Shown in pieces: positions 29,033-32,286 of a DNA stretch of 32,286 bases (position 1 is the first letter of the stretch; every line of letters starts with the position of its first letter). The position numbers and the translations under genes were made by a program. A model generated the notes under the pieces. It saw nothing but the letters and a program-made list of their open reading frames with translations. It was not told the DNA's origin and made no database searches. The stretch lies in assembly GCA_000752675.2 (NCBI GenBank), contig LM994626.1:224160-256445 (forward strand). The letters run 5' to 3'. This stretch comes from a bacterium OL-1 (GTDB taxonomy: Bacteria > Actinomycetota > Coriobacteriia > Coriobacteriales > Atopobiaceae).

Positions 29033-31522
29033 CTAAGCCTCGGGCTTGGTCAGAGGATCGACGTAGTACTTCTTCGTGCGGTCGTCCGAGATCTTGCCGG
29101 AGTAGTTGAGGCCGAAGGCGAAGTCGTACTCGTTGCCGTCAGCATCGACGTAGCAGTCCATGTCGCGGGGGACGTCCTCGAGCTGCTTCTCGACGGTGTC
29201 CATGTCCTTGGGCATCTGCATGGGAAGCAGGCCGGAGGGCTCGGACTGGCCGGCAACGATCTTGCAAGCGGCCTCGGTGGAGCCGGACATGGAGACGAGA
29301 ATGGCGTCGACCTCGGGCTCGAACTCGTAGACGCACATGGGCTGCGTGATGTCGAGAATCACGATACAGGGCTTGCCCGCCTCCTTGGCAAGCTTGGCCG
29401 CGTCAAGAATCTGGTCGAGCTGGTTCTCGTTGGTGATCATCGAGGTGCGGCCGTAGTAGCTGCGGTTCTCGATCTCAACACCCTTGGCGCTATCGTGCTC
29501 GGCCCACTTGGAGCCGTCCGTTGGATCACCAGCAAGCGAAGTCTGACGAACGTTGGGGCCATCGGCAGTATAGGGACGATACTGCAGCGACAGCGGAATG
29601 TAGTTGCCGTCCTGGTCAATACCACGGCGCGAAGATGCATTAGCAGGAGCCTTGGCACACACGAGGACATAGTCAACGTCGGCAATGTCGGCAGCAGTCG
29701 CACGTGTAAGGTCGGCCTCGGTAGGCGTTGCCTTTCCGCTCTTCTCGTCAACGGGACCAGTGAGGTTCTCCGCCAAGGTGTCGGTCACAACGTCGAAGTA
29801 CTTCTCGAGCGTACCCTTGGTGAGCGGAAGATCGCACGTTGCCGACGAGGTGTTCCACTTGAGCATGCCCATGCCAGACGCAGTGGTAGCCGCAGGGGTG
29901 AAGAGCATGGGTACGTAGACCTTGGGCTTAGCGGAACCCTCGGCCTTCTTGATCACGCCGCCATGGTTCTTGAGCATGACGATGCACTTAACCTGTGCCT
30001 CAAGAGCGGCCTTGACGCTTTCGTCGTTCTCGTCTGCCTTGTCAACCTCGGTACGCGCCTTCTCAACGGAGACGTAGGGATCCTCGAAAAGCCCAGCGTT
30101 GAAGTAGCTGAGGAGAAGACGCTCGCCGACATTGGTGAAGTTCTCCTTCGCCTTGTCCTCGCCAAGCTCGTCCTTCATTGCCTCGTAAGCAGCCACAAGG
30201 TTCTGAGGATTATTCTCGCCACCCATCTGGTCGACACCAACGGAAACGGCCTTGGAGGCACGCTTTGCCTGATCCCAATAGTTGGTGTCCTCGAGACCCC
30301 AGCAGGTCCAGCTCAGCTTCTCGTTATTTGGATCGTTGCAAACCATCCAGTCGGTGCAGGCAGCTCCCTTGAAGCCATACTTACCACGGAGAAGCTCGGT
30401 GATCTTGTACTTGGAGAAGCCAGAGCCCACAAGCTCGCCATACTCGCCGTCGTCGGACCAGGCAATGGTGTAGGAGGTCATGATGGTACCTGCGGTACCA
30501 GTCTTGCCATCGAGCTTGAAAGCGCCATCCACGAACGGAATCGTGAGAGCATCGAAGTTCTTGCCAGGGTAGACAGCGAACTTGCCCTGATCGGAGTGAC
30601 CCTCACGACCGCCTTCGCCTGCGCCCTCAGCGGGCCAGTGCTTGACCATGGAGACGAGGGACTTAGTACCCCAGCCCTGGTCCTCGCCATTGTCATCCAC
30701 CGTGGACTGCAGGCCGTCGATGAATGCCCTCACGGTATCGCGGGACAGCGCAGGGTCCTCACCAAAAGTGCCGTTAAAACGCGCCCAACGGGGATCGGAA
30801 GCGACGTCAGTCTGGGGCCCGAGGAACATGGTGACACCCATGTCGCGCATGTCGCGGGCAATGCCCTGGCCGGCCTGCTTTGCGACCTCGGGGTCGAACG
30901 CGGCAGCAAGCGCTAGGTTGCCCGGCCAGTTGATGCTGTTCTTTCCGTTACGCGGATCCGACGAAAAGAGCACTGGAATCTTGTTGCTGGATGCCTCGAC
31001 ATACGCCTGCATGGCATTCGAGAACTGAGCCTGCTTGAACGCCGGGTAGGAGCTCATGGCGTTGAGGACGGCGCGAACATTGCCGTCCAGGAACGTCTTG
31101 CGCTCGTCGTTGACCAGGTCGTTGTCGTCAATCTCACGCTGGTGTGCCGAGAAGCACATGAGACCGGCAATCTGCTCGATGGACAGGCGCGGGGCAAGGT
31201 CAGCCGCGCGCTCCTCCGCAGAGAGGCGCCAGTCCTCGTAGGGGACCAGCTCGCCGGTGCCCTCGAAGTCCTTGAACGCGTAGCCGTCCTTCTCGATGAG
31301 CTTGAGGCCGGAGTCGGGCGAGTACGAGAGCTGCTTGCCGTCGCCGTTGTCGACGATGGTGTAGCCGTCGTCGGTCGCGGTCTCGGTGTAGCCGCTGCCC
31401 TTCTTCTCGGCGGAGTCCGTGCTCGCGGCGGTGCCGCCCGTTGAGCAGCCCGCCAGCCCCGCGAGCACCGCCGCGGCGGCAGACCCGGCGAGGAAGTTCC
31501 TGCGCGTCAGGTTGTTCTGCAT
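29033..31522 (-). CDS. Tat-exported lipoprotein, glycoside hydrolase family 3
   Basis: Predicted cell-surface glycosidase of 829 residues. The N-terminus has a Tat motif (RRNFLA, 7-12), a hydrophobic stretch and lipobox LAGC with C26 as the lipid-modified residue. The GH3 N-terminal barrel has DVASDPRWARFNGTFGEDP (239-257), KHWPAEG (294-300, normally KHFPG) and the nucleophile D391 in ACTDWM. The GH3 C-terminal alpha/beta domain follows (about 520-740), including VKCIVMLKNHGG. Several loops are unusual: SSDPRNG (187-193) replaces the usual DQEHG, so specificity may differ from beta-glucosidases. The start ATG at 31522 has GAGGAGAG upstream; an upstream reading lacks the signal. Substrate is not known. 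Confidence 0.87.
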   Translation of the reverse strand: MQNNLTRRNFLAGSAAAAVLAGLAGCSTGGTAASTDSAEKKGSGYTETATDDGYTIVDNGDGKQLSYSPDSGLKLIEKDGYAFKDFEGTGELVPYEDWRLSAEERAADLAPRLSIEQIAGLMCFSAHQREIDDNDLVNDERKTFLDGNVRAVLNAMSSYPAFKQAQFSNAMQAYVEASSNKIPVLFSSDPRNGKNSINWPGNLALAAAFDPEVAKQAGQGIARDMRDMGVTMFLGPQTDVASDPRWARFNGTFGEDPALSRDTVRAFIDGLQSTVDDNGEDQGWGTKSLVSMVKHWPAEGAGEGGREGHSDQGKFAVYPGKNFDALTIPFVDGAFKLDGKTGTAGTIMTSYTIAWSDDGEYGELVGSGFSKYKITELLRGKYGFKGAACTDWMVCNDPNNEKLSWTCWGLEDTNYWDQAKRASKAVSVGVDQMGGENNPQNLVAAYEAMKDELGEDKAKENFTNVGERLLLSYFNAGLFEDPYVSVEKARTEVDKADENDESVKAALEAQVKCIVMLKNHGGVIKKAEGSAKPKVYVPMLFTPAATTASGMGMLKWNTSSATCDLPLTKGTLEKYFDVVTDTLAENLTGPVDEKSGKATPTEADLTRATAADIADVDYVLVCAKAPANASSRRGIDQDGNYIPLSLQYRPYTADGPNVRQTSLAGDPTDGSKWAEHDSAKGVEIENRSYYGRTSMITNENQLDQILDAAKLAKEAGKPCIVILDITQPMCVYEFEPEVDAILVSMSGSTEAACKIVAGQSEPSGLLPMQMPKDMDTVEKQLEDVPRDMDCYVDADGNEYDFAFGLNYSGKISDDRTKKYYVDPLTKPEA

Positions 31523-31719
31523 ATCTGCTCTCCTCTTGTCGTGCGGTCCCCCTCCCACAGGGGGCCGCAGCCTTCCCTCCGCACGGCCTCTCGGCCGTGG
31601 CAAATCCCGCGTGATGTCAGGGCCTGCAGACGAGGCGCTCCCAACGCCCGCCCGCGTTGCCGGCCATGAGACAAGGGGGCTGTCCCTTTGTCTCATGGCA
31701 AGGGGAACTCCCCTGGCTG
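31523..31719. other. Structured leader between the lipoprotein and GH3 genes
   Basis: Three hairpins lie in 197 nt: GCGGtCCCCCT/AGGGGGCCGC (31543-31568), with a bulged T and ending 20 nt from the GH3 start; CACGGCC/GGCCGTG (31582-31599); and the palindrome at 31664-31698. AGGGGA/TCCCCT (31701-31714) follows the lipoprotein stop. No promoter is recognisable. Confidence 0.5.
31664..31698. repeat. GACAAGGGG/CCCTTTGTC palindrome, copy 2
   Basis: CCATGAGACAAGGGG (31664-31678) and CCCTTTGTCTCATGG (31684-31698) pair in 14 of 15 positions around a 5-nt loop. It is related to the copy at 28945-28972. Elements of this type are repeated in many Coriobacteriia and Clostridia genomes as far as I recall; copy number here is not known. 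Confidence 0.75.
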
Positions 31720-32211
31720 CTAGCCGTAGAAGTCGAAGTCGATGGTGTCGAAGTCGGCGATGTCGAAGTCGGCGGCAGTGCCCTCGAGGGTGTTCTTGTC
31801 GACGACCTTGAGCGTGATGTCCTTGGAGGAGAGGTGGAGCTTGATCTCCTCCTTCGTGCCCTCCCAGGTGCCGGTGTCGGTGAGGAGGTCGGCGTGCGCC
31901 TCGAGGGGCTTGACCTCGCAGGTGCCGTCGTCGTTCAGGTTCACGTCGAGCATTGCCTCGGTGCCGCCAGCGGTACCGTAGACGGTCTGGCCGGTGATCT
32001 TCACGGAGCCGCGCCACTGGCCGGCGTAGGCCTTGTTGGCGTCGAACTCGGAGCTAGAGCTGTCCTTGGACGAGCTGGAACTCGAGGTCGCGCTCGTGCT
32101 GCTCGAGGTCGCAGAGGACGACGAGCTGCCCGAGGACGACCCGCCGCACGCCGCGAGCGGCATGCAGAGCGTTGCGGCGAGAAGACCCGCAACCAGTACC
32201 TGCTTCTTCAT
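31720..32211 (-). CDS. Small Ser-rich lipoprotein of unknown function
   Basis: A 163-residue lipoprotein. Signal peptide MKKQVLVAGLLAATLCMPLAAC ends at lipobox LAAC (C22). A linker of about 40 residues is mostly Ser with Gly, Ala and Thr (23-66). The C-terminal domain (about 68-163) is beta-rich: YAGQWRGSVKI, LDVNLNDDGTCEV, TGTWEGTKEEIKLHL and ITLKVVDKNTLEG, which recalls small beta-barrel or lipocalin-like domains in Firmicutes lipoproteins. It ends in a repeated Asp-Phe-Asp pattern (DFDIADFDTIDFDF). The start ATG at 32211 has GAAGGAA 6 nt upstream. I do not recognise the family. It precedes the GH3 gene by 197 nt on the same strand, but a shared function is not shown. Confidence 0.8.
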   Translation of the reverse strand: MKKQVLVAGLLAATLCMPLAACGGSSSGSSSSSATSSSTSATSSSSSSKDSSSSEFDANKAYAGQWRGSVKITGQTVYGTAGGTEAMLDVNLNDDGTCEVKPLEAHADLLTDTGTWEGTKEEIKLHLSSKDITLKVVDKNTLEGTAADFDIADFDTIDFDFYG

Positions 32212-32286
32212 GCTTGGTTCCTTCCCCTCTGGCCGGGGCTTCCCGGCCACCCCGCGCGCCGCGATGTGGCGCGCCTTGCTCGAGAG

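Noticed and set aside
28844-30916. 690-codon open frame on the plus strand
   Set aside because: Antisense to the GH3 gene; composition is that of a shadow frame.

Overview
The window is a GC-rich bacterial chromosome segment in which all 29 supported genes lie on the minus strand. Gene order is that of an actinobacterial backbone. The run tlyA-nadK-recN-...-pyrG-xerD and the run alaS-ruvX-mltG-...-aroK-aroB-pepQ-...-efp-nusB both match linkages known from Mycobacterium and its relatives. A mannose-family PTS with DUF956 proteins, a SigB-type sigma operon, a YqeG phosphatase and Tat/lipoprotein signals point to the class Coriobacteriia, probably Atopobiaceae (Olsenella-like). That placement is an inference from content, not from a database match. 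I see no tRNA, rRNA, CRISPR array, transposase or phage gene.

Layout in the direction of transcription (high to low coordinates). (1) 32211-29033: a small Ser-rich lipoprotein, then a Tat-exported GH3 glycosidase lipoprotein; related palindromes sit on both sides of the GH3 gene. (2) 28478-26676: an ABC half-transporter exporter. (3) 26244-24293: a DUF948 protein, an RsbW-like anti-sigma factor lacking its ATPase motifs, and a SigB-type sigma factor, ending in a strong terminator. (4) 24152-14699: AI-2E-family permease, alaS, ruvX, mltG, yqeG, aroK, an aroB homologue without the catalytic residues, and an M24 peptidase. (5) 13998-10298: PTS IIAB, IIC and IID, then two tandem DUF956-type genes behind a terminator. 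(6) 9980-9417: efp. (7) 9237-3648: asp23, nusB, xseB, tlyA, nadK, recN and a PARG-type ADP-ribose glycohydrolase, tightly packed. (8) 3149-570: pyrG and xerD.

Most genes serve core functions: translation (alaS, efp), transcription antitermination (nusB), DNA repair and segregation (recN, xseB, ruvX, xerD), NADP and CTP synthesis, and peptidoglycan termination (mltG). The PTS/DUF956 block breaks the otherwise conserved pepQ-efp linkage.

The most unusual signal is not a gene. Three intergenic regions (about 10117-10260, 14397-14667 and 28616-28815) carry arrays of hairpins whose 17-nt cores (GGCG-N9-CGCC type) repeat with a period of 61 nt, within 1 nt, for twelve units in total. Outer stem sequences change together on both arms, and the 44-nt connectors share AGCAG and CGTAC boxes. 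Two of the arrays lie exactly at the two edges of the PTS block. Further structured intergenic elements lie at 370-470, 3379-3531 and 26465-26613.
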